A stretch of DNA of 64,000 nucleotides, from positions 17,026,006 to 17,090,005 of the forward strand of contig JAJEKV010000008.1 in the NCBI GenBank assembly GCA_021234155.1, given 5' to 3'. Within the stretch, counting starts at the first letter, position 1; every line of letters starts with the position of its first letter. Source of the stretch: Isoetes taiwanensis (Eukaryota; Streptophyta; Lycopodiopsida; Isoetales; Isoetaceae). The translations under genes and the position numbers were made by a program. This document shows positions 1 through 13,305 of this stretch, in pieces. The notes beneath the pieces were generated by a model, which worked only from the letters and a program-made list of their open reading frames with translations, made no database searches and had not been told where the DNA came from.

Positions 1-2259
1 TCATTGACTTTGATCTCACCATGTCGTATTTGTTGGAAGCAAGGGGCTATGGCCATTTTTTGGTGTATGTTTACATGGTCTTGAGCTATGAACGGACCCG
101 TTCCTCTCCATTTTGCGGTTGTTCACAAGAAGAAGTGCAAGTCGAACATCTCAGGATATCTTCAAAGCTTACGCACGGAAGTTTTATAAGGTATGCCACG
201 AATTTAAGATTTTTGATTTGGCCATTAAGTGCAAGGGTTTTCGATTGTATATGCATGACATATTCCAACCAGATGCTTACAAAGCAAAGCACACAGGGCG
301 ACTTGTCGCCATGTAGACAAAGCAAAGGAGAGGTAAGACACTCCGTCATGCATTTTTTCTTTGTGAATCCGCCGCTTATTCGTGATTCAAAAGAAAATGC
401 AAACTGATTGCCAACCTTTGCATCGGATAAATCGTCCGGTTACATTTGGGTACCATGGCCGATCTTTCTACGGTATGAAGTTGAAACCATATCCTTTAAC
501 TTGCTTAAGCTTTTATTTCTCTTGGAGGATGAATGATACTTATAGCGATCGGGACCTTCTTGAAATAAAAATTTGGCGATCTATGTGAGAAGGGGTGCTC
601 CGGGAGGCAACACAAAGGTTCTTGAAGGTATGCATTGCTCTTTGTCCATTAGGATGGCATTACGCCTACAAAGAAATATACCCGTTTGAAAAGATGTTGA
701 GAGACTACTTGCACCGTTACATTGATATTTGTCTCTTATTTATTGATCTACTCCACCCTTGCCAAAATGCGAAGCATAAGATCAGGTTTAGGGGGGGGGT
801 AAATCGTTGCCCAAAATGCTCTTGATCTGCGGTTTCGGTTTATTGATGGTGGGTAAGTTGATGCTCTATGTTCTACAAGAGGATTTCTATTTTATGGTGT
901 AAGGTTTTATGGCGAGGCCTTTATCTATATCCAAACTTGCTAGTTACGTTTGGCTCTATTTTTTGCAAATTTACACAAACAACCAAAACATTTGATATGG
1001 TGATTAATCAAAATAATGTGATTCTAAGCAAGCCCTTGAACTTTTCTAGGTAATGGAACAAGACTTTATTACCATTCCTAGTGCATGTTCTCGTAAAACA
1101 TGGAAAACTAATTCTCTTTGAAGCATCTCAATCGGGTTTGATTCGGACTCATTTGTTGGTAGCACTCTTGTGGAGATGTATTTCATGTCTTAAAAATAAT
1201 TATCTGAGTTTTTATTGGGGATGCTTGCTTGAAATGTTTTTTCTCTTGGATTGCGGCGATTGCGGAGTATTTTCAAGATTCAAGAGGCAAAGATGTGCTC
1301 AAACTCTCTTGGCAAATGCAAAAAGAAGATGCACGAAACCAAATGATGTCACTTGTGCAAGTGCCTTGGCGAAAGATCTTTCTTTGCATAGTAGCTTCGG
1401 TTTGTAAGTTGGAAGAAGTAGAAGTGCTTTTTAGTTTAGTAGTTGTATAAAAGTTGCCTTGAGTTTTTGTTAGGATGCCATACAAGATCTGATGTCTTGG
1501 ATTACATTAATATCGAGGATACTCCCGGCATGGACACCATGGCGATGGCGAGATTTGTGATCGATTCACATTTGGAAATGGTGACTATCACGGGGATAAA
1601 GGCAAATCTTGTGCTCTTTGCTTTGTTCATGTTCTATTTGGCGGAATGCTTCATACTGATTATGTGGTTTGATTGCTCTGCAGATCTCTTGCGGTTCCAT
1701 GGCTATGGCAATGGCCAATGGGTAAACAATATGTGGATGCCGATATATTGCGGTTTCATGGCTATGGCGATGGGGCATATCTGTGAAAGTCTTGTGTGAG
1801 TGTGAAGTTTTATTTGATTCACTTTCACCTTAATTAACTATGGTTTGTTTAAAATTGTAGGTTATTATGGCAATACTATGGTTGTGAATCGGAAAGGCGA
1901 ACCTACTACTTAGTGTAAGGACACAAAATAGACCTTGAATGCATCATCGGTATGAGGGATATTCTTTTGGAACTCTTGTGGAGTTTACAACAGATATTCG
2001 GACATAGGTGATGATTTCAATGGTCGGATGGCATTTGATTCCTCCTATGTTGTTAATTTTTCAATGACGGATGCCTACATCCTATATTTTTGTCACCATT
2101 GGCAATACATACAAGAAATCTTTTGGCCGGATCCAAGATGCACACTAGTAGTTCGTAGGTTATCTTGCCCTTCTAAACGTTCTTGGCAAATTTATGTGGT
2201 CGTGAAATTGCTAGATTTTAGTAACGTAATAGTTGGAAATAGAGGTTTGATGCGTGCTA
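1..2259. other. No supportable gene; short duplicated patch
   Basis: No reading frame here resembles a protein family I know, and the open frames are short and on both strands. The only structure seen is a 26-base near-identical duplication (1689-1714 and 1748-1773, both beginning TTGCGGTT and containing ATGGCTATGGC), 59 bases apart. It reads as decayed intergenic or old transposon DNA. Confidence 0.5.
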
Positions 2260-2374
2260 ACAATGCATTATCACAACGTGAGTTTGGCATTGGGTAGCTA
2301 AAGCATTTTTTCAACAACAATGCATTGTCGCAACGTGAGTTTGGCATTGGGTAACAAATGATAAAGCATTTTTA
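2260..2374. repeat. Two-copy tandem duplication, ~57-bp unit
   Basis: The phrase beginning ACAATGCATT and continuing through CAACGTGAGTTTGGCATTGGG occurs at 2260 and again at 2317 with very few changes, followed in both by an AAAGCATTTTT stretch. It is a simple local duplication with no coding meaning seen. Confidence 0.75.
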
Positions 2375-5300
2375 TAACATAAGAAACTGAATGTTTAGAA
2401 GGCTTTGCTGATGTCAGTCAAGCATATTTTGTAATTGAGACCTTGGCAATCAGATTTATTCATGCATTATAGAATCATTCTCGTTGAAGTTAGGGACTTT
2501 GAATGAATAGCCTCGCTTGAGGACCGTGGTATATATCCCAGGTTGGCATTTGCCTCATGTAATATACCTTGTGAAAAGAGGTTGCTTTCTCTTGACTTGA
2601 GTCTTCTTGAACGAAAGAGTACCCGTCTTTTATGAAACCTAATGTTTAAGAATTGGAACGTGATGGAAAAGCTTCTATTTGGTGACTCGAATGTTTAGGA
2701 AGCAACTGAACATTTGTAAGCTTATCCATTTGAGTCTTTAATAGAGTGAAGCATCTAAGCTTTGTATGGGAATGTGTGGTGAGTGACCTTGCTTTAGTTT
2801 TTTAGAATCTTGGTGATGGATCTATGATCACCAGAGAAGAACCATCTTGTTCTTTGAACTTTTTTTTAAGGAATGGCCATCATCATTACCATGGGTATCT
2901 TTCATAGCTTCTTCATCTTCTTCTTTGTTTCATTGGCAAGTGTAGATGTTGGTATAGAGTTGACCTTGGAAAGCAAGTTGTCTTTGTAGTCAATTTTCTT
3001 GCATTAAAGAAATATTTTAGTTTCGCCTACACCATCATGAGCTTGAAACCCGATAAATTAGAGGGTTCGTAAATGCATGATAGTCATTCCAAGTTCCTAT
3101 TTAGTAGATCTTTTTCTTGTTGCATCTTTCCTCCCATGGCAACTCGAGTTGGTTGCATCTTATGATGAATCCTTTGACTTCGAAGTGACCCAATGTTTCA
3201 TAAGGGAAATTCATTTTGGAGCTGCATCGCGTGTCTTACAAGCCACACTATAGTAGATAAGTAGCCTCAAAGGGATAGTTTCTAAATATTAATTTCGATT
3301 GTAACTCTTGATGTCTAAGCTGATGTGAGTTCTTGTTTGGCACGTAGTACACCGGATGGAGTGGCCTTGAAAATGCTAGTGTGGCCTTATTTGGGGATGT
3401 ACATCGCCTACACCGTGATAAACGGTGGTTGCTCAACTTTTCTTTTTTATTTCCCCTCCCGTGTCTGGGCCTTCATCACACAAAATGTCCAACAGAGGTT
3501 GTAGCCGGGTGATGAGCTGAGCTTTGCACCAATTGTATAACCATGTAGACATATTGCGGAAACACCAACACTGCTACTTAACGAGAGTGATTAGTAGGTC
3601 CCATTACGCTCCTTTTAGTAAATGTCTTATGGCTTGAAGACCTTCAACCCATCTATCATCGTTAAAAGAGCATAGTCTCGCTTTATTCCTAGAGATTGAT
3701 GTAGTCTAAGAAGTCCTTTTCCTATTGTGATTTGTAGGAGTGGGCTCATAAGCATTACACAATAAAGCACCGGTAGGAGCTGCCCAACAATGGGAAAACT
3801 TCATTACTATTGGATGCCACTTATAAGGTACACACATAGCTTATTTTGGTTATACATATTACAATATTGATGATGGGCTTTGTAGCGATTGAGACCGTCC
3901 ATTCTAAAAACATTTAACCATTACGTACTCATGCAAATGACATTTATTTTTTTGTTGGAGGTTTTGGGACGATTGCATGGGTTGATGTTGATGAGTCACG
4001 AGTGCATGACCGGATGTAATTCTTTAAAGTGGGTCTTAGGAAACACCTGAAGGTAGTCTTATGATGATACTTATGCAGCTTTTTCTACGGTTTGTCTAGT
4101 GGAAACCTATTTTGATGTACTTGGGTTGGTTTAATAGAATTGAATACAACATTCTCAAAACCAATAAGGGAAATGTTATCTCATCGAGGACTGAGATAGA
4201 TGATGCATTTTTTATTTCCATGAGCAAAGGCACGGATATCCGTGTTCGTCCGGGGTGCTAAGGTGCTCTCTCACCCTTTTGACAACTTTATTTCTCTCGG
4301 TGGTAAATAACAATATTGCATGTTACAATCCTACGCAGTTCAACATAAAGACTCCATTTTGAAGAGGTTTCTTTGTAGAAACGTTGGAGCTGGTCATTCT
4401 TTAGAAACGCTATGTTACACCACAAATGTTTCACATATATCCAAGCCCGGTTCTACTTAAACAGGGCATGGAGCGGAACGAGAACATTGTTTGGCTTTAA
4501 CATGATTTGGAATACATAATCGCAATCCACGCACCAGCCAGGGTTAGTGATCTGGGAACATGAAATATAGCTAAAGGACACATGAAAATTGTAACTACAT
4601 ATGTTTTCAATTTGTTGTTTTGTAAGATCTGTTAGGCAATGGATACTTATGCAAGCAATTAACTAAGAGGAAAGGAAAAATATAGATATTACTCATGAAT
4701 ATACTCATGAACTTCAAAAAAAAAAAAGTCTAGGAAGCTTAAAACCCAGCTAACATTGTAGGCGTTTTTACAACCCGGATCTATAACTTTGGAGCTTTTC
4801 GGGCATGCTAGTGAGCATGCTCTTCTAGCCAGATTACGCATAATAATACTAGCAATATCTAAGAATCAAATCCTCTCAAAATCTAATCCTCTCAAAACGA
4901 AATTTTTATCTAGTTCATTAATGTAATTTCCCAAGGAGGTATGCCCATCTAATAAATATGCCTCTACAATTCCAACTGCGCCTTCTTCATGCATTCTAGT
5001 AGAATTTATATCTAGTTTATCAATGTATTAGAGGAGCCATTTATTATGTCTTTTCGAATAAGAAGAAAAAGAATGTGAAAGTGCCTAACGGTCCTTAAAG
5101 ATGGATATGTAACCAAGTGATACCGATACACCATAAACATCAAGAACCCTCTAAAACTGGCCATATCCTTCCAGCTTCTCAAGGTTTAGCACAGATCTGT
5201 AAGAAAAACAAGCTTCCTTACTCAAATTCAACTTGGATTGAGCTATCTTGATATTCCTTTATAGATTCTTTGGTCTGAGCATATTTCTCTTATCTATATC

Positions 5301-5640
5301 AATCCCTTGGTACTAGACATAAATCTTTCCTCAATACCTTATTGAAGAATGTCGATGCTCAGGTATCACTATCTTCGATATTTTCAGGCTTCGTTTGATT
5401 GTTGAGTTTCTGCTTGCTGAATGTTTTCTTTGTCTACAATTTTTAGGAGGATTTAATCATTCTTTTTTGTTTCTAGCAGGTACGAGACAAAGGTATCATA
5501 ATTTCTTTAAAGTTGTTGTTACTCCAGTTTCATATCTCATCTTAAGGTCATTAATTTGCGAGAAATATGTGGTCGCTTTGAGCATCTTGAAATGAATTAA
5601 AAGGCTTTTGAATATGTTATTTCAGGGTACATGTTTTAAG
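2375..5640. other. Intergenic stretch, nothing recognised
   Basis: No domain, RNA gene, LTR or terminal repeat could be supported. Open frames are few and short. A poly-A tract lies near 4717-4728. I see nothing else to annotate. Confidence 0.5.
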
Positions 5641-6010
5641 AGGAGAGTGGCAGAAGGGTTGGCTTATGTTAATGGGAACTTTTATCAGGCTATGTTTTGC
5701 AAAATCACACGTCCAATATATTAGCCTTAGCCCATGTTAATGGGAACTTTAAGCTTCTTCTCAAAAGGATCAGGCTATGTTTTGTGAAATCACAAGTCCA
5801 ATATCTTACCCTTAGAGTTTTGGAGCTGAGGATTCACAAATATATCCCAAGAGAGTGGCGGGGAGAGGGTTTGCTTATGTTAATGGGAACTTTAACCAAA
5901 TTCTCAAAAGGATCAGGCTATGTTTTGCGAAAGCACATGTCAAACGTCCAATATCTTAGCCACAACCCATGTTAATGAGAATGTTATGCTATTTCTGAAA
6001 AGGATCGGGC
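5641..6010. repeat. Degenerate tandem repeat, about four units
   Basis: The phrase GTTAATGGGAAC recurs near 5668, 5733, 5879 and (as GTTAATGAGAAT) 5970. It is followed at variable distance by CAAAAGGATCAGGCTATGTT and then by CAATATCTTA-type text. Unit spacing is irregular (about 65-145 bases) because parts of units are missing. Short frames cross it, but their repetitiveness comes from the DNA and no known repeat protein is recognised. Confidence 0.7.
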
Positions 6011-6197
6011 TAAGAAAATGGATTAGAATAGGCTTTTAGAGTAGGCATTCTTGCATCGAGAACAAAGTGAGGTCGAGTTGGGGTTGTTGGCACTTGACGG
6101 TGCATGCGTGATAGTGTTGGACATCATATACTTTTCTAATGGATTCCTTTCCTGCAAGAATAGAATATTTTTGTACCATAACCCGCCTAGCATGTCC

Positions 6198-6353
6198 ATA
6201 TGTCGTCAAATAGACCAACCAAATCGCGTAAAGTATCCACATATTTTATTCCGTGTTTTTTTGCCAAAAGAAGTTGCTATATGTCGCCACACCAACCAAA
6301 TCAAATCAAAGCATCCACATATTTTTATTCCGTTTTTTGCCAAAAGAAGTTCT
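6198..6353. repeat. 81-bp tandem duplication, two copies
   Basis: Copy one starts ATATGTCGTCAAATAGACC at 6198 and copy two ATATGTCGCCACACC at 6279. Both run through CCACATATTTT, ATTCCG and TTGCCAAAAGAAGTT. The copies differ by a few substitutions and small indels. Confidence 0.8.
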
Positions 6354-6711
6354 TTGTAGAAATCAAACATGTTGGCGTCATCTCGTGTAATAGACTAGTG
6401 TCCACCTCAACATGTCTAGTTTTCCAACAAAGGCAAAAATGTTTATTTCACATATTTTTGACCAAGATGCCTTACTTTTTAAAATTCAAATATTCCGTCA
6501 ATCATGTCATTCAAATAAAAAGTTTTGAGAGTGCACGATAGAATTGCATTGCATTGCCCTTTTTCCATTTCAGTTTTAAGATTGATAAGATTGCAAGATT
6601 GATCAGATTGCCATCCTAGAGCGTATTTCCTAAGTTGCATTTGGCACGTTTTATTATTGCTTGGATGAATCAAATATAGTAGTTGAAGACATTTAGACAA
6701 TATCGAGCAAT

Positions 6712-6769
6712 ATTATAAACTAGAAAGCATCTATATTTGGACGAATATAGATGCTTTCTATTTATAATA
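6712..6769. repeat. Strong inverted repeat (hairpin)
   Basis: The arms TAGAAAGCATCTATAT (6721-6736) and its exact complement (6745-6760) are separated by an 8-base loop. Pairing continues imperfectly outward between TATTATAAA (6711-6719) and TTTATAATA (6761-6769). It could be the core of a small fold-back element. No flanking target duplication was identified. Confidence 0.8.
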
Positions 6770-7420
6770 TACTACATGCCACAATTGGGTAGTTCTCGCA
6801 TTTGGCTTCTAGTTGGATTTGTAGGTCTCTCATAGTGCAACCGCTCATACTACATGCTAGGACAATTATTACACATTTTTGTTATATGGTTGGGTAGTGA
6901 CCTTTCCAAGGAACCCCTCTTCAAACAATTTTGTTGGCCAAAATGGCCATACAGAAAAAAGCTTATTATCTTCATGTGGATCTTAGGTCCAAGACTCATT
7001 TGTCCCAACCTTGATCTAATGGTGCACACTAGCTAATGTCTCGAGTTCAAAATGACCTAGAGTTGCATTATATTGTTTATCTATCTATTGAAATATGATT
7101 TATATGTCAATAGCCAATGGCCATATATTATTGGCTTTCTAGGGTTTGGATGAAATAAAGTTTCCCACACAGGCAATTATTATAACATAAGTCTCGTAAA
7201 TGTTAATAAAATATCCTTGATGATAACATCTAGAAGGAAACTACGACAAATTCCTGTAGGGAGAGTTGACAGTACTTTGATTGGCATTCTAATTAATAGG
7301 AGTTTGACTAGAGGTTTGACAAAAATGGAACCAACAGGTTGACTTGGAGCTTGAGCAGGTATTCGCTGCGAGTAGAACTCCGGCTTTGGTTTCTTTGCTG
7401 TAGCTTTCAGTCGACTTCAT

Positions 7421-7720
7421 ATACCCCCTCATAGTACAAATACTTGTATATATATACAATTATATTATGGGTCCTATGGGGGGGTGAAAGTATGTAGAGA
7501 TTATTCCTGGCCGTCGATTTTTTGAGGTGTCGCCACAATAGCCGTTGGATTTGATGGGGGGGCATGCATGGGGCATGCATGGGGCATGCACCCCATCCCT
7601 GGGCCGCCGACGGGCACGTGAGAAATCGTGGCCCTTAATTTTGGTGCAAGGAAGTTCTTTGGTAAAAGCTTGATCTCGGCCCCATCTACGAGATGGACGG
7701 TCCGGTCGGTGACACTTCAA
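7421..7720. repeat. Dispersed repeat, copy 1 (GCATGC-rich)
   Basis: This copy shares CCTCATAGTACAAA-ACTTGTAT with 17617 onward. After an AT-rich stretch it carries repeated GCATGCATGGGGCATGC text, CATCCCTGG, and a GCCGTTGGATT-type phrase followed by a GTGGCCCTTAATTTT-like phrase, in the same order as the second copy. It is probably one end of an uncharacterised transposable element. Non-autonomous status is inferred from the absence of coding. Confidence 0.6.
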
Positions 7721-8399
7721 TCAACCCCAAAGCAGCCCCTTTATTTGGGGCTTTTGATGTGGCCCGTTAGATCTAGGGATTCAATTGGGGCATTTTATGT
7801 AGACCGTCCATCCTTGAAATTAGGGCTTTTATCTTTTATTATAATGTTATTGGGTAAGTATGTCGTCAACCAAACCCTAACCCTATTTTCCTAACACTTT
7901 TTAAAAACATCTCATTTTTCCTTTTCCATTCCTTCCAGAATCAGTTTTCTTCTTATAGCTTTTGTTTGCATGCTCAAAGGCCTATGTGTGAGTTCAATCT
8001 GTTAAAAAATACATCATAATTCGTTTAGTTACGTCATTGTGTGGGCGCTTGTCTTTGCTTCAGTTTATCCGAGATCTAATTAAAGAGGGTTTGATTGATC
8101 CGATGGCTCCCTCTTCATTATGTACAACACAAGGCAGCAAGGAGAATTTCATGCAAAGGGGGTTCGATAGAAATTGGCGATGAAGAGGCGAGCAAATTTA
8201 ATAATCCGATTCTTTGGCGATGGGCTGCGCATAAGCATCGAGAAAAATTACGCATCACGACGAGAGTATCACGGCGAGAGAGTTTACTAGCGGTAACTCA
8301 CAAAAGCGGAAAGAATGTCTTAAGACTAAAACTGCATTGGGGTTTTGCACAATGGTTTCGCGTTGATTTGCCTTCTTTAGTCTCGGATATAGTAACCAT

Positions 8400-8945
8400 A
8401 GATTTACATTTTTATATTCTTTGCATTTGGTTTTAACACATTTGTTTGTCCCTATGTCAGGTAGACCCACGAGCTTGGCGGTGCTTGGAACTCGGACGGT
8501 CTTTCAATGGTAATAGCTTTTACTCTTTTTAATTGTTTGTTGCATTCCAAATAGATGCATCCGGGCGATGAGGCATCTCCGGTGAGGTATGCAATATGGC
8601 TAGAAATCTTTGCAAGTTGGTTAATGTAATACAAGCATCCCTTAGGCTATGCAACATGCACTGTCTTCAAATACATTTCTAGCAAAAAAGAGTGTTCATA
8701 CATTGATGATTAAAACCGGCAGTTTTGTTTTTTCTTGCATTTTAGTTTAACGCATTTCTCACGGCTCACATGCGGTAATTACATATCAGTGGTGCTTAGA
8801 ATTTTGATTGTTTTTCAATGGTAAGAGCTCATTGTTTTATGACTTATCGTGTTATTCACGCATCCTTTTAATTCATTATCAGTTAAGAATATGCTTTCTA
8901 ATTGTTTGTTGTCCTTTAAATAGATGCATTCACCATTTCTCTTGG
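8400..8945. repeat. Diverged tandem duplication, ~315-bp spacing
   Basis: Segment 8400-8590 and segment 8712-8945 share an ordered set of phrases: a TTTGCATTT/CTTGCATTT run with TTTAACACATTT/TTTAACGCATTT, then GGTGCTTGGAAC/GGTGCTTAGAAT, then TTTCAATGGTAA, then AATTGTTTGTTG and AAATAGATGCAT. The CAG/GT and ATG/GTAA boundaries could be old exon edges, but no protein is recognised. Confidence 0.55.
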
Positions 8946-9324
8946 GTCATAGATTTGGCTGGGACGTTAATGCAAGCTAAAATTTAGGGTAAACAATTCT
9001 TTCCTATTTATGTTATGTGCTTTGGGTTACGTCTGAATCACGTGACCACTTTCTTCTTCGGGGTTGAAGATCCGAAATCTTAGTAAGTTTCTTGAGCTTG
9101 AAATGGTGAATCGTAATGAAATGAGAAAGTAATGTTTGAGTTGTTCATCTAGCAAATATTATAATGACATAGCTCATCCCTAGAACCAATATAAGTGTTA
9201 GCATTATTAACATATCAGCTTATAATGATAGGCCAATGCATAGCTTTGTTTTGAAACAATAGTTTTAGTCTAGCATAGAGTTATTTTTCTCTGCATTTCG
9301 CATGTTTTACTATGTCTATGTTAT

Positions 9325-10370
9325 GTTTCTCTACAATTACATCTAAATTGGGTGGAGCTTTAATGCGTTCATATGTATCATAGTTAGGTCTAAATAGGTT
9401 TTGCTTTGCTGGTAGGACATCGGCAAATCATTTTAGATTTGGAAAAGGCGGTTGTGGAGAAACCCCGAGAGGGAAAGTGGCGATGAACAAGCGACAAACT
9501 ACGCGGTTAGACCAAGCGGCCGGTGTTCTTTTCTTACTACCTATCGATCGGGGTTCTGGTCTTGGCGTGAAGCCCTAAACACATTATAGAGATCTTATAC
9601 TGTGTCAATTGGTGGGCAAATTGTTTGAGCTTTTAATATGTGAAATTTTATAAACTCACTTTGCTTGAATATTTTTTGATCAACATAAATCTAGGTCTTA
9701 CCCCGAGAGATGAGTCTAGCAGCGATTCGGGCTTACATTTGGAAGAAGCGAAGACCTTTGCTTATATTATCGATGCTATTTCAAATCGTGATGCATGCTT
9801 TGTGGAAGCTCTTCATTGTTACTATGGCCTTCTTTGTGACATCACATATCACGGACATCTCGGATGAGGGATCTGATAAAACAAAGGCGTTACACAATAT
9901 GAGCCATCATATTGTTTGGATCATTGTTTGGGACATGTTTTGGATAGGGTGCGTGGCGGATCGGTAATGGGTAGTGGCATATTCATCATTCATCAATTTT
10001 GACCTTGAATAATCTTCACAGTGAGTACTATTAATTATGACATGTGGCACTTCAAATTTTATTGATTATTTAAGACAATGCGCATTCAATTGCAATTGTG
10101 AAGTAGGGACGTAAAATTTGTCTTTATACACGAAGATCACATAAGATCCTACAAAACCCATAGCGTTTCTACCCTCAATATTTTATTCTTCTTGTATGTT
10201 AGCCGGATTTGGTAGCTCTACAATTACATCTAAATTAATTTTGGAGCTTTTATGCATTCATATGTATCAATAGTGGGTCTAAATAGGCTGGACTTTTATG
10301 TTCAGAGAATTATAACTTATGTGCCTGGTAGGAGCATCGGCAAATCATTTTAGATTTGGAAAAGTGGGAG
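9325..10370. repeat. Direct repeat pair flanking ~0.75 kb
   Basis: Segments 9325-9460 and 10212-10370 share CTCTACAATTACATCTAAATT, TTCATATGTATCA, GGTCTAAATAGG and CGGCAAATCATTTTAGATTT in the same order and strand. The second copy has an extra ~35 bases before the last phrase. The repeats lie inside the probable Helitron body upstream of 10742. Between them are short open frames without recognised homology. Confidence 0.65.
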
Positions 10371-10714
10371 ATGAGTGTGGCATTACGTAATAAAAACGTT
10401 GGCCTCTTACAACGTGGAGGAACTAACAACAAGTTCATGACATTAGTATAGAGCAGAATGCCAGTTGCAAAATAGTGGGACCATTAACAGGTCTGTCATT
10501 AACCAGTTTTCAATTTTGCCTAGGTAAACAAGGGTAGAAAAACCTCAAACCTCAAAAAGATACGAAATGCAATAGTATCTAACATGAAAGAGCTAGGTTT
10601 CATTTAAAATGTTAAAGCTTTAAAAAGTTTTTGTTATAATAAGAAGTTACAAAAGTTAGACTATTACTGCACATTTTTGTTATTGCGGCTAAAACATTTA
10701 CAGGTTGAACTTAT

Positions 10715-10742
10715 GCCCAGCAACGCTGGGCACCGTTACTAG
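10715..10742 (+). mobile_element. Helitron 3' terminus (hairpin + CTAG)
   Basis: A perfect 7-bp stem GCCCAGC/GCTGGGC with an AAC loop (10715-10731) is followed by seven bases and then CTAG (10739-10742), with a T as the next base. This is the hallmark Helitron 3' end: a GC-rich hairpin shortly before CTRR and insertion between A and T. The element body lies to the left. I could not place its 5' TC end, and no Rep/helicase domain is visible upstream, so a non-autonomous copy is likely. Downstream is a two-copy 20-base direct repeat (10748-10787). Confidence 0.75.
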
Positions 10743-13000
10743 TATTTAATGTTTATTAAATATTGGATGTTTATTAAATATTGGATGTGGAAATGTGCAA
10801 GGAAATTGTATTACATTTAATATGGGGTGAGGTGGCACTGGCAGCAATTAAGCATCATTAATTACATTGTTAGGTGGCAAGTTTTCAGTCCCGTTTCTTC
10901 TGTAACATGGTAGCTAGCTATGGCGACCTCTTGCAAGTAAAGGGAAGGCCGAGCCTTCCGATTATCCTTTACAGATCCTCGTTACCTCCCCTTTGTTTTT
11001 CTACGATTAGGGTTCTTATAGTTCTTCCGAATTCCTTAGCCGATGGTTTCTTTGCAGAAGCCGATTCTTTCCCGGTGGCATCATCTTTGCTATGGCAGGA
11101 GTAAAGCATTCTTCGTATTGGAAAGGATTTTTTTGTTCCTTATCAGTGCCAGTGCATTCCGGCATTGCCAAAACCTTCCCGAAACTTATTGAAATTTCTG
11201 CCATTTTCTATTTTCTACATATAAAGAGGAGAGATCAAAAGACAGTGGGAGTTGCGCCCATTTTTATCTGGACGTCTGGAGCTTTAATGCAGAGCTCGAA
11301 CTTACGTTTGCATGTGTTTTCCTTCGATGCATTCTGAGCTGACTATAGCGGCTTCTCTGAATGCTTTGCAGGCTTGAAGCTTTTTCAAAGAATAAATGAG
11401 GTTCGTAGTTAACAGTGGCTCTGCCGGAGTTGCTCTATTATTTGAGGCAGACACAGGTCAAGTTATCCTGCCTTTTAAGAATGGCTGTTTCTATGAAATG
11501 ACAAATGTCCCAGGCAGCAGCGATTTAGATATGGTATCCATTGCCAATTTCGGGGTTTTGTGCTTATTGCTTTCTGTGTTTCCGGAGGCCTTTTTCAGGA
11601 TTTTGCTCCCAGCCTCAAATCTTGAAAAAGAAGGCGCTGGATCTGCCATTGCGTTATGCCTCCTAGCAGGTTAGCATCTAGAATGATGACACAGTTGTCA
11701 CTTCTCTTTTAAAATGACTCCATTTTTTATTTAGCGTTGGGATTTTGCACAGTGTTGCCTGCCATTGTTTTGGTATTTCGTTGTTCATTAGAATTGCCTG
11801 TTCATTTTGGCTTTCTTTCTCATATAAGGTATCAATCCTAGTTTGACGGTGTGAACAAATGTAACGCGACCAATAATTGTGTCTGCCACTGTTCTGGTGT
11901 TCCATTTTGTTCCAGTGTCTGCCAAGATGCAAATTCCTCAAACGTCTTTGCAGATTGGTACAAAAATTAGGCAGATATTTGTCGAAATGGGGTGCTTCCG
12001 AATTTGGATGGCCTATGCTCAAATCAGGAAAGATATGGCCGGTTCATGATCTGGGTAAGAGATTCAAACATTGAGGGTGCATCATCTTGAATTTGATGGC
12101 GCTGTAGGCTTGGGTCTCTGCTTTGGCCGACTTATGTGCTGATTTGGCTGTCTGGTCTAATGTCTGTTGCCAGCGGCTTCATCGAAAGAACTGTCCCAGT
12201 GAACGTCTCCATATTCTCTGCCCAAACTGTCTACAGAAACAGGGGGCAGCTATGGATGCGCCATGTTTGTATTTTGGAGGTGCAAATCAGTTTTCTCTGT
12301 CAGACTATGGTGCCTGGGACGGATTTGCTTCAGGAAAGTTGGTTCCCGCAAAATCTTGTTAAATGTCCACCTTCTTGGCATGCTGATTTTCACTCTGTAC
12401 CTTTTGGCTATGGCAGAGCTACCGATTGTTGGCCAGAATGGGAAAGAACAACATAGATGCTGGTTCATCCAGCGCTCTGCTCTCTGCAAGGCATGTGATA
12501 GCCTGCAACTCTTTTCAGTTTTTTGTGATTTGAAGAGCATAGAGAGCTATGATTCTTTGAGGGTTCCTAACATATTGGTCTTGCAAGGATATGTACATGG
12601 TTATAGCAAAATGCTGTTGCCATTTTAGAAAAGCTACTGTATGATAGATGAATTTTATCTGGTCTAATTTGGTCTTCCCGTTATTGCAGGAAGAAGGGGG
12701 TGATAATCTGGCCCCAGGCTTACAGAAGCAAATAGATGAGACTTTGGAAGAGATAACACCACGATGCATGCTTGAGATTCTTGCTTATCATTAGATGCAG
12801 AACATAAGTCCCAGCGTGAAGCTGGTCTACAAGAAGAGCTCAAACACTTGTTATGGGATGCAGGAAATGTGTCCTTTATGGTTCTTGATGGGGCATTCAC
12901 GCATGAGAAATTTATGAAAGAAGCTTAAGGATGGCTGCACCAGAGCAGGCAATACATAATGGCAAATGCTAAAGTGGTCTAATAGATGGGAAGACACTGC
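10743..13000. other. No supportable gene
   Basis: Several short frames exist (for example 11396-11674), but none shows a recognisable domain or splice-supported continuation. At 12690-12890, plus-strand frames have coding-like composition around LQKQIDETLEEITPR, but stops interrupt and no family can be named. It may be more of the decayed gene that ends in the PPR remnant downstream. Confidence 0.4.
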
Positions 13001-13305
13001 TATGTAAGAATTGTTCAGCTATCTCCATGTGATGGCTCTGCCTATATGCTTATGTCAGACATCTATTCAGGCATGTATGTGGTCAGATGCTGTGCGAATA
13101 GATGAGCTTAGGCAGTGTGCAGGTGCATGGAAAAAACCTGCAATGGCATGGATCGAGATTGATAACAACGTGCATGAGTTCTTTGTGAAAGATGGAAGCC
13201 ATCCAAGAAGTGAAGAGATCTATGCCACATTGTAACGTCTAAGTACACAAATGAAGGAAAGCGGATACTTTCCAAAACTTGATGATGCCAAATCCAGTGC
13301 AAAGT
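13001..13305 (+). pseudogene. PPR protein E/E+ domain remnant
   Basis: The translated pieces follow the C-terminal extension of plant pentatricopeptide-repeat proteins that act in organelle RNA editing and processing. The first piece (13002-13070) reads RIVQLSPCDGSAYMLMSDIY, the segment that normally precedes the E domain. After a frameshift near 13072 the second piece gives MAWIEIDNNVHEFFVKDGSH, then PRSEEIYATL, the E+ core. A TAA at 13233-13235 interrupts, and after it the frame resumes as RLSTQMKESGYFPKL. No repeat array lies upstream and no DYW motif lies downstream, so this is a fragment. Frameshift plus stop argue against function. Family assignment is strong; the parent gene is not identifiable. 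Confidence 0.8.
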
